DNA from: Lachnotalea sp. AF33-28
GTDB lineage: Bacteria > Bacillota > Clostridia > Lachnospirales > Lachnospiraceae
DNA length: 64,000 bases
Direction of reading: 5' to 3'
NCBI RefSeq assembly: GCF_003477885.1
Contig: NZ_QUEE01000011.1
Span: forward strand, 81,920 to 145,919
Shown here: positions 8,013 to 16,618 of the stretch, piece after piece
Layout: each line of letters begins with the position of its first letter
Numbering within the stretch: the first letter of the stretch is position 1
Made by a program: the position numbers and the translations under genes
The notes under the pieces: generated by a model
What the model saw: the letters and a program-made list of their open reading frames with translations, nothing else
Told to the model about the DNA's origin: nothing
The model's database searches: none

Positions 8013-9014
8013 ATGAAAAAGACAAAAAAAGCAGTATCCCTCCTGCTGTGTGCAGCGATGGTATTGGCGGCGGCCGGCTGCAGCAGCTCCGGAAAACCCG
8101 CGTCAAAAGATGAAGTGAAAAAAATCGGCATTATTCAGCTGATGCCCCATAACGCATTGGATGCGGCGAATAAGGGATTTGTAGATGGCCTGGCTGAAGC
8201 TGGATATGTGGATGGAGAAAATATAACGATTGATCAGCAGAACGCCCAAGGGGATCAGTCAAACTGCGTAACTATCGCTCAAAAGCTGGTAAACGACGGT
8301 GAGGATTTGATCCTGGCCATTGCCACTCCGGCGGCGCAGGCGGCCGCGGGAGCTACCTCGGATATCCCGATCCTGGTAACGGCGGTCACGGATCCTGCCA
8401 GCGCAGGCTTGGTGGACAGCAATGAAGCTCCCGGGGGAAATGTTACGGGCACCTCAGACCTGACGCCGATTAAAGATCAGATCGAACTGCTTAAGAGAAT
8501 CATCCCCGATGCCAAGACTGTGGCAATCCTTTACAGCTCCGCAGAGGACAATTCCAGATATCAGGCTGATATCGCCAAGACAGAGATTGAGGCTGCCGGC
8601 ATGGAATGGGTGGAGGCAACCGCTTCCCAGGCGGCGGATGTGCAGTCTGTGGTGGAATCCCTGGTAGGCAAGGTGGATGTGATTTATTCGCCCACAGATA
8701 ACCTGATCGCAGGGGCCATGGCAACCGTCAGCATGATCGCAAGCCAGAACAACATCCCATGCATCGTGGGTGAGGAAGGTATGGTCGAGAACGGCGGGCT
8801 GGCCACCTATGGGTTGAGCTACTACAATCTCGGCAAGCTGACCGCACAGCAGGCGGTCAAAATCCTGGAGGGAGAAGCCAAGCCGGCCGATCTGCCCATC
8901 GGATATCTGCCGAAAGAAGACTGCGCGCTTGCGGTGAATGAAGACACCGCCGCGGCTCTGGGCATTACGATTCCCCAGGACGTGCTGGATGAGATTGCAG
9001 CACAGAATAAATAA
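8013..9014 (+). CDS. ABC transporter substrate-binding lipoprotein (PF04392 family)
   Basis: The 333-residue protein has a lipoprotein signal peptide with lipobox LAAAGC at about residues 18-23. The mature part starts KKIGIIQLMPHNALDAANKG, typical of the ABC_sub_bind family, which includes TrpX of streptococcal tryptophan importers. It would be anchored outside the membrane and deliver a small solute to the permease encoded next. The substrate cannot be told from sequence; tryptophan, another amino acid or a nucleoside are possible. The ATG follows AAAAAGGTGAG. A long hairpin at 9037-9093 separates it from the permease gene and may keep the binding protein more abundant. Confidence 0.88.
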   Translation: MKKTKKAVSLLLCAAMVLAAAGCSSSGKPASKDEVKKIGIIQLMPHNALDAANKGFVDGLAEAGYVDGENITIDQQNAQGDQSNCVTIAQKLVNDGEDLILAIATPAAQAAAGATSDIPILVTAVTDPASAGLVDSNEAPGGNVTGTSDLTPIKDQIELLKRIIPDAKTVAILYSSAEDNSRYQADIAKTEIEAAGMEWVEATASQAADVQSVVESLVGKVDVIYSPTDNLIAGAMATVSMIASQNNIPCIVGEEGMVENGGLATYGLSYYNLGKLTAQQAVKILEGEAKPADLPIGYLPKEDCALAVNEDTAAALGITIPQDVLDEIAAQNK

Positions 9015-9036
9015 GATAAGAACCGGCGATTGCCGT

Positions 9037-9093
9037 AAAGGAAAGGGGAACGGAGAAATTTTCGTTCGGGAATTCTCCGTTTTCCTTTCCTTT
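9037..9093 (+). other. Long intercistronic hairpin
   Basis: AAAGGAAAGG and GGAACGGAGAA pair with TTCTCCGTT and TTCCTTTCCTTT over about 20 base pairs around a short loop. No T run follows, so it is probably not a full terminator. Such hairpins between binding-protein and permease genes often stabilise the upstream message. Confidence 0.7.
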
Positions 9094-9120
9094 GGCATAT
9101 GGTGACATAGGGAGGTTACA

Positions 9121-10059
9121 ATGAGTTTATCGAGTTTGCTGGCAGCGATGCCGGGCGCTGTTTCCCAGGGCGTGATGTGGGGCGTGATGGTACTGGGAGT
9201 TTATATCACCTTTCGGGTGTTGGATGTGGCGGATCTGACCGTGGACGGAAGTTTTTCACTGGGCTCCTGTACCTGCGCCGCATTGGTGATGGGGGGAGTA
9301 GATCCGGTTCTGGCACTGCTGATCGCGATCCTTGCGGGACTGGCAGCCGGTTTTGTGACCGGATTTTTACATACAGTATTTGAGATACCCGCAATTTTGG
9401 CCGGGATATTGACTCAGATCGCTCTTTATTCCATCAATATCCGCATCATGGGCCGGGCCAATCTGCCGATGCTCAAGGTAGAAACGGTGATTGACCGTGT
9501 TACCGGATGGATACCGGTGAATAAAACAGTGGCTTCCCTGATCTTAGGTGTTCTGATTGTGGCGGCGGTGATCGGCATACTGTACTGGTTCTTCGGTACG
9601 GAGATCGGGTGTGCCCTGCGCGCCACCGGCAATAATGAATATATGGTCCGTTCACTGGGCGCCAGCACAAAGTTTATGAAGCTGCTGGGGCTTATGGTCA
9701 GTAACGGTCTGGTAGCCCTGTCGGGCGCGCTTGTGGCACAGAGTCAGGGTTATGGCGATGTGAACAGCGGTACGGGCGCGATCGTTATCGGGCTCGCTTC
9801 CATCGTGATCGGCGAGGTGATCTTTGGCAAACGTTTCTCCTTTGCCTATAAGCTGGCATCTGTGGTGGTGGGATCGGTCATTTACCGTATCGTAATCGCT
9901 TTTGTGCTGCAGGCCGGACTTAGCACCGACGATCTGAAGCTGCTCACCGCTCTGGTGGTGGCGGTAGCCTTAGCGATCCCCACGGTCGTGAAGAAATGGA
10001 AGATGAAGAAGCTGGTCAGCGCACCGGCAGTACCGAATGGGGAGGATAAACAGCCATGA
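9121..10059 (+). CDS. ABC transporter permease (TrpY-like)
   Basis: The 312-residue protein has about eight hydrophobic segments and the BPD_transp_2-type pattern (FRVLDVADLTVDGSFSLGSC early; ALRATGNNEYMVRSLGAS in a cytoplasmic loop that contacts the ATPase). It forms the membrane channel for the solute caught by the upstream lipoprotein. The ATG follows AGGGAGGTTACA. Its stop overlaps the start of the ATPase gene by four bases. Family members pair with PF04392 binding proteins, as here. Confidence 0.88.
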   Translation: MSLSSLLAAMPGAVSQGVMWGVMVLGVYITFRVLDVADLTVDGSFSLGSCTCAALVMGGVDPVLALLIAILAGLAAGFVTGFLHTVFEIPAILAGILTQIALYSINIRIMGRANLPMLKVETVIDRVTGWIPVNKTVASLILGVLIVAAVIGILYWFFGTEIGCALRATGNNEYMVRSLGASTKFMKLLGLMVSNGLVALSGALVAQSQGYGDVNSGTGAIVIGLASIVIGEVIFGKRFSFAYKLASVVVGSVIYRIVIAFVLQAGLSTDDLKLLTALVVAVALAIPTVVKKWKMKKLVSAPAVPNGEDKQP

Positions 10060-10853
10060 TGTTATCAATAAAACAGGTATATAAAACGTTTAATCCGGGT
10101 ACTGTGAATGAGAAAAAAGCGCTGTCCAATCTGAATCTGGAATTGGAGAAGGGCGATTTTGTTACGATTATCGGAGGTAACGGCGCCGGCAAATCTACGA
10201 TGCTCAATATGATTGCCGGAGTCTATCCCATTGACCGGGGCTCAATCATTCTGGATGGGGTGGATATCAGCAGGAAGCCGGAGCATTCAAGAGCCTGGCT
10301 GCTGGGACGGGTATTTCAGGATCCCATGATGGGGACCGCATCCGACATGGAGATACAGGAAAATCTGGCTATGGCCTTTCGGCGGGGACGCCGCAGGGGA
10401 CTGGGCTGGGGCATTAAAAAAGACGAGAAAGCGCTCTATCGGGAAAAGCTGCGGATCCTGGATCTCGGCCTGGAAGATCGGATGACGGCCAAGGTGGGGC
10501 TATTATCCGGCGGACAGCGCCAGGCGCTGACGCTTTTGATGGCCACTCTGCAGGATCCGAAGCTTCTGCTTCTGGATGAACACACCGCTGCGCTGGATCC
10601 TAAAACTGCTAAAAAAGTGCTGGCAATCACCCAAGAAATTGTGGCCAGCAAGAATCTGACGGCGATGATGGTAACCCATAACATGAAGGATGCCATCGCG
10701 TATGGAAACCGTCTCATCATGATGCATGAGGGCAGGATCATCTATGATGTGGCGGGTGAAGAAAAAAAGAATCTGAAAGTGGCGGATCTGCTTGAGAAAT
10801 TTGAAACGGTCAGCGGGGAAGAATTTGCCAACGACCGGATGCTGCTTAACTGA
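10056..10853 (+). CDS. ABC transporter ATP-binding protein
   Basis: The 265-residue ATPase has a Walker A (IIGGNGAGKSTML near residue 40), a signature region where LSGGQRQALTLLMA replaces the canonical LSGGQ-QRV, and a Walker B LLLLDEHTAALD. It energises the importer encoded by the two genes upstream and is translationally coupled to the permease (4-bp overlap). DEHTAALDP in place of DEPTxALD is common in this transporter group. The operon ends at the terminator 10881-10906. Confidence 0.92.
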   Translation: MMLSIKQVYKTFNPGTVNEKKALSNLNLELEKGDFVTIIGGNGAGKSTMLNMIAGVYPIDRGSIILDGVDISRKPEHSRAWLLGRVFQDPMMGTASDMEIQENLAMAFRRGRRRGLGWGIKKDEKALYREKLRILDLGLEDRMTAKVGLLSGGQRQALTLLMATLQDPKLLLLDEHTAALDPKTAKKVLAITQEIVASKNLTAMMVTHNMKDAIAYGNRLIMMHEGRIIYDVAGEEKKNLKVADLLEKFETVSGEEFANDRMLLN

Positions 10854-10880
10854 CAGATACGGTTAGTACTAGTTTCATGG

Positions 10881-10906
10881 CGGCGGGGCATAGCCCCGCC
10901 GTTTTT
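10881..10906 (+). terminator. Rho-independent terminator of the importer operon
   Basis: CGGCGGGGC and GCCCCGCCG pair around ATA, followed by TTTTT. Confidence 0.9.
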
Positions 10907-11135
10907 CGCTTCCATAGTAAAACAGTCGAATTTCGGGCAAAAACTGCTGAAAATCGACCATTTATTTTTAACGGATTCTCAGAGAAGGATTTTGGTGGTA
11001 TTCTTTATATATGAAAGCGCATACAAATGTGCGCAGGCTAGACTGCAATACATCGGGAAGGTGTGTCCCATGCGGCGAATGTGCATGCATGAGGCAGAAC
11101 CTTCCTTAATAATATGTATGGAGGAGGTTATATTT

Positions 11136-12113
11136 ATGAATTACATTGATCTTCACTGTGATACCCTGAGTGAGCAGTACGGCACACAAGATCCGACCCT
11201 GGTACATAACAGCTGCGCGGTGGATTTTGATAAGCTGACGGACGGAGGGTGCATGGCGCAGTTTTTCGCCATATGGCTGCCGCCTGAGGCAGAGTGGGAG
11301 AAGCGGTTTCAAAATACGGTCACCGAAGAGGAATATCTGGAGTGTCTGGCCGCCCGCTTAAAGGAAGAGACCGGACGCAGCCAGGACAGGATTCGCTTTG
11401 CGTCATCCTGGAAAGAGCTGGAGAAAAACCGACAGGATGGCAGGATGTCCGCGGTACTCACCATTGAGGACGGCCGCTCGGTGCGCGGAAAAGTGGATAA
11501 TCTCAAACGTTTTTATGATATGGGAGTCCGCCTGATCACGCTGACATGGAATTATGAAAACTGCTTCGGGTATCCCAACTCCTACGATCCGGACGTGATG
11601 GGAAGAGGGCTGAAGCCTTTCGGCCTGGAAGCGGTGGAGTACATGAATGAGCTGGGGATGATTGTGGATGTGTCCCATCTGTCGGAGGGCGGTTTTTATG
11701 ATGTCGCATCCGTATGCAGGAAGCCGTTTATCGCTTCTCACAGCAATGCCCGCGCGCTGTCACCCAATAAGCGGAATCTGTCGGATGATATGATTCGGAT
11801 TGTAGCTGAAAAGGGCGGGGTGATCGGACTCAATATCTGTGCCGGTTTCCTCAATGCGGATGTGAATGACCGGCGCAGCAGAATCGCCGACATGAGCCGT
11901 CATGCCCGCCATATCGCCGATGTGGGCGGCATGGAGTGCCTGGCGCTTGGTACGGATTTTGACGGGACCGGCGGGGATCTGGAGCTGGACCGCGCGGATA
12001 AGGTGCCTCTGCTTTGGGATCAGCTGATAAAGGACGGCTTTACGCAGTCCCAGGTAGAAAAAATCGCCTGGAAGAATGCCCTTCGCGCGGTGAAGGACAT
12101 TTGGAGAGAATGA
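11136..12113 (+). CDS. Membrane-type dipeptidase (peptidase M19)
   Basis: The 325-residue protein begins MNYIDLHCDTLSE, carrying the HxD zinc motif of M19 dipeptidases. Further motifs are VLTIEDGR, VDVSHLSE, FIASHSNARAL and LGTDFDG. It is predicted to hydrolyse dipeptides with a binuclear zinc site; some relatives act on D-amino-acid dipeptides. No signal peptide is seen, so it is probably cytoplasmic. The frame is open upstream to 10992 but only through a TTG without a ribosome binding site; the ATG at 11136 follows GGAGGAGG. It overlaps the ABC exporter gene by four bases. Confidence 0.9.
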   Translation: MNYIDLHCDTLSEQYGTQDPTLVHNSCAVDFDKLTDGGCMAQFFAIWLPPEAEWEKRFQNTVTEEEYLECLAARLKEETGRSQDRIRFASSWKELEKNRQDGRMSAVLTIEDGRSVRGKVDNLKRFYDMGVRLITLTWNYENCFGYPNSYDPDVMGRGLKPFGLEAVEYMNELGMIVDVSHLSEGGFYDVASVCRKPFIASHSNARALSPNKRNLSDDMIRIVAEKGGVIGLNICAGFLNADVNDRRSRIADMSRHARHIADVGGMECLALGTDFDGTGGDLELDRADKVPLLWDQLIKDGFTQSQVEKIAWKNALRAVKDIWRE

Positions 12114-13861
12114 GTGAAACACTGTTACCTACAGCAGCAAAGGATGGAGAAGGAATGAAGAAGATACTGAACTACTGTTACCCTTACCGATGGGGAATGC
12201 TGTGGGGGCTGACGATGAAGATGACGGGTGCTATGGCAGAGCTGGTTCTGCCATGGGTCCTGTCTTATATGATCGACAAAGTCATCCCCCAAAAAAGTGT
12301 GAATAAAATTATACTGTTTGGATTCCTCATGCTGGCATGTACGGTTGCGGCATGTATTCTGAATATTACGGCAAACCGAAAGGCATCCAAAGTATCCAGG
12401 GATGTGACCGAACAGATCCGCAACGACCTGTTTCGCAAGATGTCTTATCTTTCAAATTCGCAGGTGGATGAGATCACACTTCCATCCATGATATCCCGTT
12501 TAACAACCGATACATACAATATCCACAACATGATCAGCATGGCTCAGAGGCTGGGGGTGCGCGCCCCGTTCATGTTCCTGGGAGGAATCATCATGACCTT
12601 GTCCCTGGACTGGTTTCTGACGCTTATGATGCTGTCCATGCTGCCTTTTATCGTCATCATGATCATCCTGGTCTACAGGAAGGCGCTGCCGATGTTTCGT
12701 CTGCTGCAGATCAAGATCGACCGCTTTGTGCGGGTGGTGCGTGAGGATGCGGCCGGAATACGTGTGATTAAGGCGCTGTCCAAGACAGATTATGAAAAGA
12801 GAAAATTCCATCAGATCAACAGCGACGTGGTGGAACAGGATCAGATGGCAGGACGGACCATGGGCATACTCAATCCCGGCATGAACCTGTTTTTGAATAT
12901 CGGCCTGGTCCTGGTGATTCTGGCCGGTGCTTACCGGGTGAATCGCGGACTTACACAGCCGGGTGAAATCATCGCCTTTATGACCTATGTGGTGCTGATC
13001 CTGAATGCGGTGCTTTTCATATCCCGTATGTTTGTGATCAGTTCCAGGGCCAGCGCGTCCGCCAGCCGCGTCACGGAGATTTTAGCTTTAGAACCTCAGC
13101 TTAAAGTGGAAGAGTTACCGCGGGAAGACACCCCTTATCACGTGGAATTTCGCAATGTGAGTTTCGCCTACCGCGGCCAGAAATCCACGCTGTCCGATAT
13201 AAACTTTGCGCTGAAAAGAGGGGAGACCCTGGGCATCATAGGCGCGACCGGTTCCGGGAAGACGGCGCTTATACAGCTGCTCATGCGGTTTTATGATGTG
13301 GCGCAGGGCAGGATCCTGATCGGCGGACGCAATGTGAAATCCATCGATATGGAAACGCTGCGCCGCAAATTCGGCGTTGTATTTCAAAATGACATTCTGT
13401 TCAACCAGTCAATCTATGAAAATATCCGTTTCGGCAGGGATCTTACGGACGAACAGATCATGAACGCGGTTTCCTATGCCAGGGCAAAGGACTTTATCGA
13501 CGGGAAAAAGGGCGGCATGGAGGACACGGTTTCCATCAAAGGCGCAAACCTGTCAGGAGGCCAGAAACAGAGGGTGCTGATCGCGAGGGCGCTGGCGGCG
13601 GAACCGGAGATACTGATTTTAGACGATTCCTCCAGCGCGCTGGATTATAAGACCGATGCGGCGCTTCGCGGTGAGATACGCACACATTTTTCAGACACCA
13701 CAACAATCATGATCGCTCAGCGAATCAGTTCCGTCATGTTTGCGGATCATATCCTGGTGCTGGATGAGGGGCGCACGATCGGTTATGGGACCCACGAAGA
13801 ACTGATGAGAGACTGTGAGATATACCGTGAAATCAGCCAGTCACAGATGGGGGGTGAGTGA
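12110..13861 (+). CDS. ABC exporter half-transporter, degenerate-site subunit
   Basis: The protein (583 residues from the ATGA overlap; an internal ATG at 12155 with better-spaced GGAG would remove 15 residues) has six membrane segments and a C-terminal ATPase. Walker A is GATGSGKTALI, the signature is LSGGQKQR, but Walker B ends LILDDSSSALD, with Asp in place of the catalytic Glu. This is the usual mark of the inactive half of heterodimeric exporters such as LmrCD, BmrCD or TM287/288. The partner follows directly. The pair probably exports drugs, peptides or lipids; the substrate is unknown. The coupling to a dipeptidase gene suggests a peptide link but does not prove it. Confidence 0.9.
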   Translation: MSETLLPTAAKDGEGMKKILNYCYPYRWGMLWGLTMKMTGAMAELVLPWVLSYMIDKVIPQKSVNKIILFGFLMLACTVAACILNITANRKASKVSRDVTEQIRNDLFRKMSYLSNSQVDEITLPSMISRLTTDTYNIHNMISMAQRLGVRAPFMFLGGIIMTLSLDWFLTLMMLSMLPFIVIMIILVYRKALPMFRLLQIKIDRFVRVVREDAAGIRVIKALSKTDYEKRKFHQINSDVVEQDQMAGRTMGILNPGMNLFLNIGLVLVILAGAYRVNRGLTQPGEIIAFMTYVVLILNAVLFISRMFVISSRASASASRVTEILALEPQLKVEELPREDTPYHVEFRNVSFAYRGQKSTLSDINFALKRGETLGIIGATGSGKTALIQLLMRFYDVAQGRILIGGRNVKSIDMETLRRKFGVVFQNDILFNQSIYENIRFGRDLTDEQIMNAVSYARAKDFIDGKKGGMEDTVSIKGANLSGGQKQRVLIARALAAEPEILILDDSSSALDYKTDAALRGEIRTHFSDTTTIMIAQRISSVMFADHILVLDEGRTIGYGTHEELMRDCEIYREISQSQMGGE

Positions 13862-13862
13862 C

Positions 13863-15620
13863 GTGAAGAAAGAGAAACTGCTTGTGAAGAGAAAACATAC
13901 GATCAAAAGGCTGGTGAAATACCTGCTTCAGTACCGACTGCTGTTTGCCGGCGCGGTGCTTCTGGCGGTTATAAGCAACCTTCTGGCGCTCTTAGGCCCT
14001 ATGCTGTCCGGTTTTGCCATCGATAATATCGAGTTCGGCGCGGGCGCGGTGCGCTTTGACAAGGTCTTCTTTTATGCGGGGCTGATGCTTGTATGTTATC
14101 TCATATCCTCTCTGCTTTCCTATGCGCTGACACTATTAATGCTGCATTTCAGCAAAAAGGTGGCATACCAGCTTAGGAAAGAAGTATTTGAGACGCTGAT
14201 GGGACTGCCGGTTTCTTACTTTGACATCCATCCCACCGGCGACATTATCAGCAAGATATCCTACGATATCGATACGGTGAATACCTCCCTGTCCTCGGAT
14301 CTGATCGCGATCTGTTCCAGCGTCATCACAGTGCTCGTTTCTTTTGTGATGATGGTGGTGATCTCGCCGAAGCTGGTTCTGATCTTTGTGGTTACGGTGC
14401 CCCTGTCCATCATTATGACCAAAAAGCTCACCGGTATCACGCGGCCGCTGTTTCGCAAGCGCTCGGCTAAAATGGGAGAACTCAATGGCTTTGTTGAGGA
14501 AATGATCTCCGGACAAAAGACCTTAAAGGCCTATCACCAGGAGGAAAATACCATTGACCGGTTTAAAGCGAAAAATAAAGAAGCGGTGGATGCGTATTAC
14601 AATGCGGACTATATGGGATCGACCGTGGGCCCCTGCGTGAACGGCATCAACAATTTATCCCTCACCCTGATCAGCGTGTTCGGAGCCATCGCTTATCTGC
14701 ACGGGACTATCAGTCTGGGGAATATTTCATCCTTCGTGCTTTATTCCAGAAAGTTCTCCGGCCCGATCAACGAGGCCGCAAACATCATGAGTGAATTTCA
14801 GTCCGCGCTGGCGGCCGCTGAGAGAGTGTTCCAGCTGATCGATGAACCGTGGGAAGCGCCGGATGATGAAGGCGCCCGGGAACTTAAAAATGTGAAGGGC
14901 GATGTAGAACTAAAGCATGTGGCATTTGGCTACAATGAAGGGGAGACGATCATCCACGATCTTAGCATGTGCGCAGAGCAGGGAAAAACAGTGGCGATCG
15001 TGGGCCCTACCGGGGCGGGAAAAACAACGCTGATCAATCTGCTCATGCGCTTCTATGACGTAAACAGTGGGGAAATCACCGTGGATCAAAAGGAAATCCA
15101 TCAGGTGACCAGGGACAGCTTACGGCGCTCCTATGCGATGGTGCTGCAGGACACCTGGCTTTTTAAGGGGACAATCTATGAGAATATCCGCTACGGCAAT
15201 GAAAAGGCATCCAGGGAAGATGTGATAGAGGCGGCGAAGGCCGCAAACATCCATAATTACATTATGAGCCTTCCCAAAGGCTATGATACCGTGCTGACGG
15301 ATGACGGCACGAACATATCCAAAGGCCAGAAACAAATGCTGACGATCGCCAGGGCCATGCTGTTGGACGCGCGCATGCTGATACTGGATGAGGCCACCTC
15401 CAATGTGGATACAAGAACGGAGATACAGATCCAGGAAGCAATGCTAAGGCTGATGGAGGGAAAAACCTGCTTTGTCATCGCCCACCGTCTTTCCACCATA
15501 CGCAATGCGGACGTGATCCTGGTCGTTCGTGACGGCGATATCGTGGAGCAGGGAAAGCATCAGGAACTGATGCAGGCCAAGGGCTTTTATTATCAGATGT
15601 ATCAGTCGCAGTTTGAATAA
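13863..15620 (+). CDS. ABC exporter half-transporter, catalytic subunit
   Basis: The 585-residue protein starts at GTG 13863, one base after the upstream stop, behind GGGGGTGAG. It has six membrane segments and an ATPase with Walker A GPTGAGKTTLI and an intact Walker B LILDEATSNVD. Its signature motif is ISKGQKQM instead of SGGQ. The degenerate signature here and the Asp in the partner's Walker B would meet in one nucleotide site, leaving the other site fully active. That complementary pattern strongly supports a heterodimer of these two products. Confidence 0.92.
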   Translation: MKKEKLLVKRKHTIKRLVKYLLQYRLLFAGAVLLAVISNLLALLGPMLSGFAIDNIEFGAGAVRFDKVFFYAGLMLVCYLISSLLSYALTLLMLHFSKKVAYQLRKEVFETLMGLPVSYFDIHPTGDIISKISYDIDTVNTSLSSDLIAICSSVITVLVSFVMMVVISPKLVLIFVVTVPLSIIMTKKLTGITRPLFRKRSAKMGELNGFVEEMISGQKTLKAYHQEENTIDRFKAKNKEAVDAYYNADYMGSTVGPCVNGINNLSLTLISVFGAIAYLHGTISLGNISSFVLYSRKFSGPINEAANIMSEFQSALAAAERVFQLIDEPWEAPDDEGARELKNVKGDVELKHVAFGYNEGETIIHDLSMCAEQGKTVAIVGPTGAGKTTLINLLMRFYDVNSGEITVDQKEIHQVTRDSLRRSYAMVLQDTWLFKGTIYENIRYGNEKASREDVIEAAKAANIHNYIMSLPKGYDTVLTDDGTNISKGQKQMLTIARAMLLDARMLILDEATSNVDTRTEIQIQEAMLRLMEGKTCFVIAHRLSTIRNADVILVVRDGDIVEQGKHQELMQAKGFYYQMYQSQFE

Positions 15621-15625
15621 AAAAC

Positions 15626-15654
15626 TTGACAGAACTGGTAAAAAGTACTATATT
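15626..15654 (+). promoter_or_regulatory. Promoter in front of fur remnant
   Basis: TTGACA and TATATT are separated by 17 bases. It lies six bases after the exporter stop codon and immediately before the truncated fur-like frame. Confidence 0.75.
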
Positions 15655-15674
15655 GACATATCCGAAAAATCAGT

Positions 15675-15884
15675 GTGGAGGGAAAACCGGACCGGTATGA
15701 CCGAAATACAAGGCATGACCATTTGATTTGCCGCCGCTGCGGTAAGCTGGTTGATATTTCCCTCGCTGACATGACATCTGATTTGGAGCGACAGGTAGGC
15801 TTTAAAATAGAAGCTTACGATTTAAAAATACAGTATCTCTGTCCCGAGTGCAGACGGGAACAGCCAGCTGGCTCCGATCTGTGA
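15675..15884 (+). pseudogene. Fur/PerR-family regulator, C-terminal remnant
   Basis: Only about 69 codons remain. They match the C-terminal dimerisation and metal-binding domain of Fur/PerR proteins: RHDHLICRRCGKLVDI holds the H-x-H and first CxxC, and LCPECRRE the second CxxC of the structural zinc site. The N-terminal winged helix (about 70-80 residues) is absent. The frame opens with GTG right after GTGTGGAGG-like sequence and is preceded by an intact promoter at 15626-15654. It is therefore either a dead gene produced by a deletion between promoter and domain, or a DNA-binding-free fragment that is still expressed. Confidence 0.75.
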
Positions 15885-15952
15885 ATGACCGCTTAATGAG
15901 AGCGTATGCGGGCGCGTAATCCCGTAAATATAAATTGTAGGAGGGTAACAGC

Positions 15953-16400
15953 ATGAGAAGTATTACGACACTGGAACTGCAGTACGCTCATCGTTTCTTT
16001 GGTTTTAAGGGTGAGGCGCAGTATCTGCACGGACATACGGGGATTTTAACGATTGAGGTTGAGGATTCGGTGAATCCGGGGGTTAATATGGTGTTCCCCT
16101 GCAATGAGATTCAGAAAACAGCCTGGGAAGGGGCCGGCTTTTCAAACAGAGCTTGCCACTGCATACCCTGAATGCAGACTGGTGGTCACCAAAGAGACCA
16201 TGACCGTTGAAGGGATGATCAAAATCGTCTATGACCTGCTCAAGGACAAGCTGAATATCGCAAAAATCACCTTTACAAGCGGTGTCAATGCGGCATCGGC
16301 AGAATTTTCAACTAAGAATCAGATCGACCGCTGCCCTTTGTGCGGCAGCGCGTTAAATGAAGACGGTGTATGTCCCAAGTGTGGGCACAGGAAGAACTAA
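15953..16400 (+). pseudogene. QueD-like 6-carboxytetrahydropterin synthase, deleted and frameshifted
   Basis: The first part starts MRSITTLELQYAHRFFGFKG with an AGGAGG site and contains YLHGHTG, the zinc-binding His pattern of the QueD/PTPS family. After about residue 60 the frame changes. The second part (from about 16130) continues FQTELATAYPECRLVVTKET to a C-terminal zinc ribbon (CPLCG...CPKCG). By family length, roughly 35-45 residues are missing between the two parts, including the segment expected to carry a catalytic residue. A deletion that also shifts frame is the simplest reading. The intact protein would make a queuosine precursor. Confidence 0.75.
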
Positions 16401-16417
16401 GGCATTTCCGGCTGGCG

Positions 16418-16471
16418 AAAAAAGCGGATACCGCGATGCTGCAAAATACGGCAGTGCGGTGTCCGCTTTTT
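16418..16471 (+). terminator. Rho-independent terminator
   Basis: AAAAGCGGA and ACCGC pair with GCGGT and TCCGCTTTTT around an inner stem (TGC/GCA). It follows the queD remnant. Confidence 0.8.
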
Positions 16472-16534
16472 GCCTGCGCCTGGCGGCGCTCATCAGGGCA
16501 TTCTAAAGCTGGATATTCTAGGCTCTGAAATGAG

Positions 16535-16563
16535 TTGACGGCGCATCATCTTTCTCTTATAAT
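16535..16563 (+). promoter_or_regulatory. Promoter of zinc-ribbon protein gene
   Basis: TTGACG and TATAAT are separated by 17 bases. Confidence 0.8.
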
Positions 16564-16618
16564 TCTAGTAGAGCATGCTGTGGCTTAAGGGGCTGCGGCA
16601 GCAGAGGAGGAATTGAGT

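Noticed and set aside
8454..9098. Long antisense frame over the binding-protein gene
   Set aside because: It is the shadow of a GC-rich coding sequence; no ribosome binding site or recognisable domain.
10992..11135. An N-terminal extension of the dipeptidase starting at TTG
   Set aside because: The extension has no homology to M19 starts and no ribosome binding site, whereas ATG 11136 has GGAGGAGG and begins at the family's first motif.
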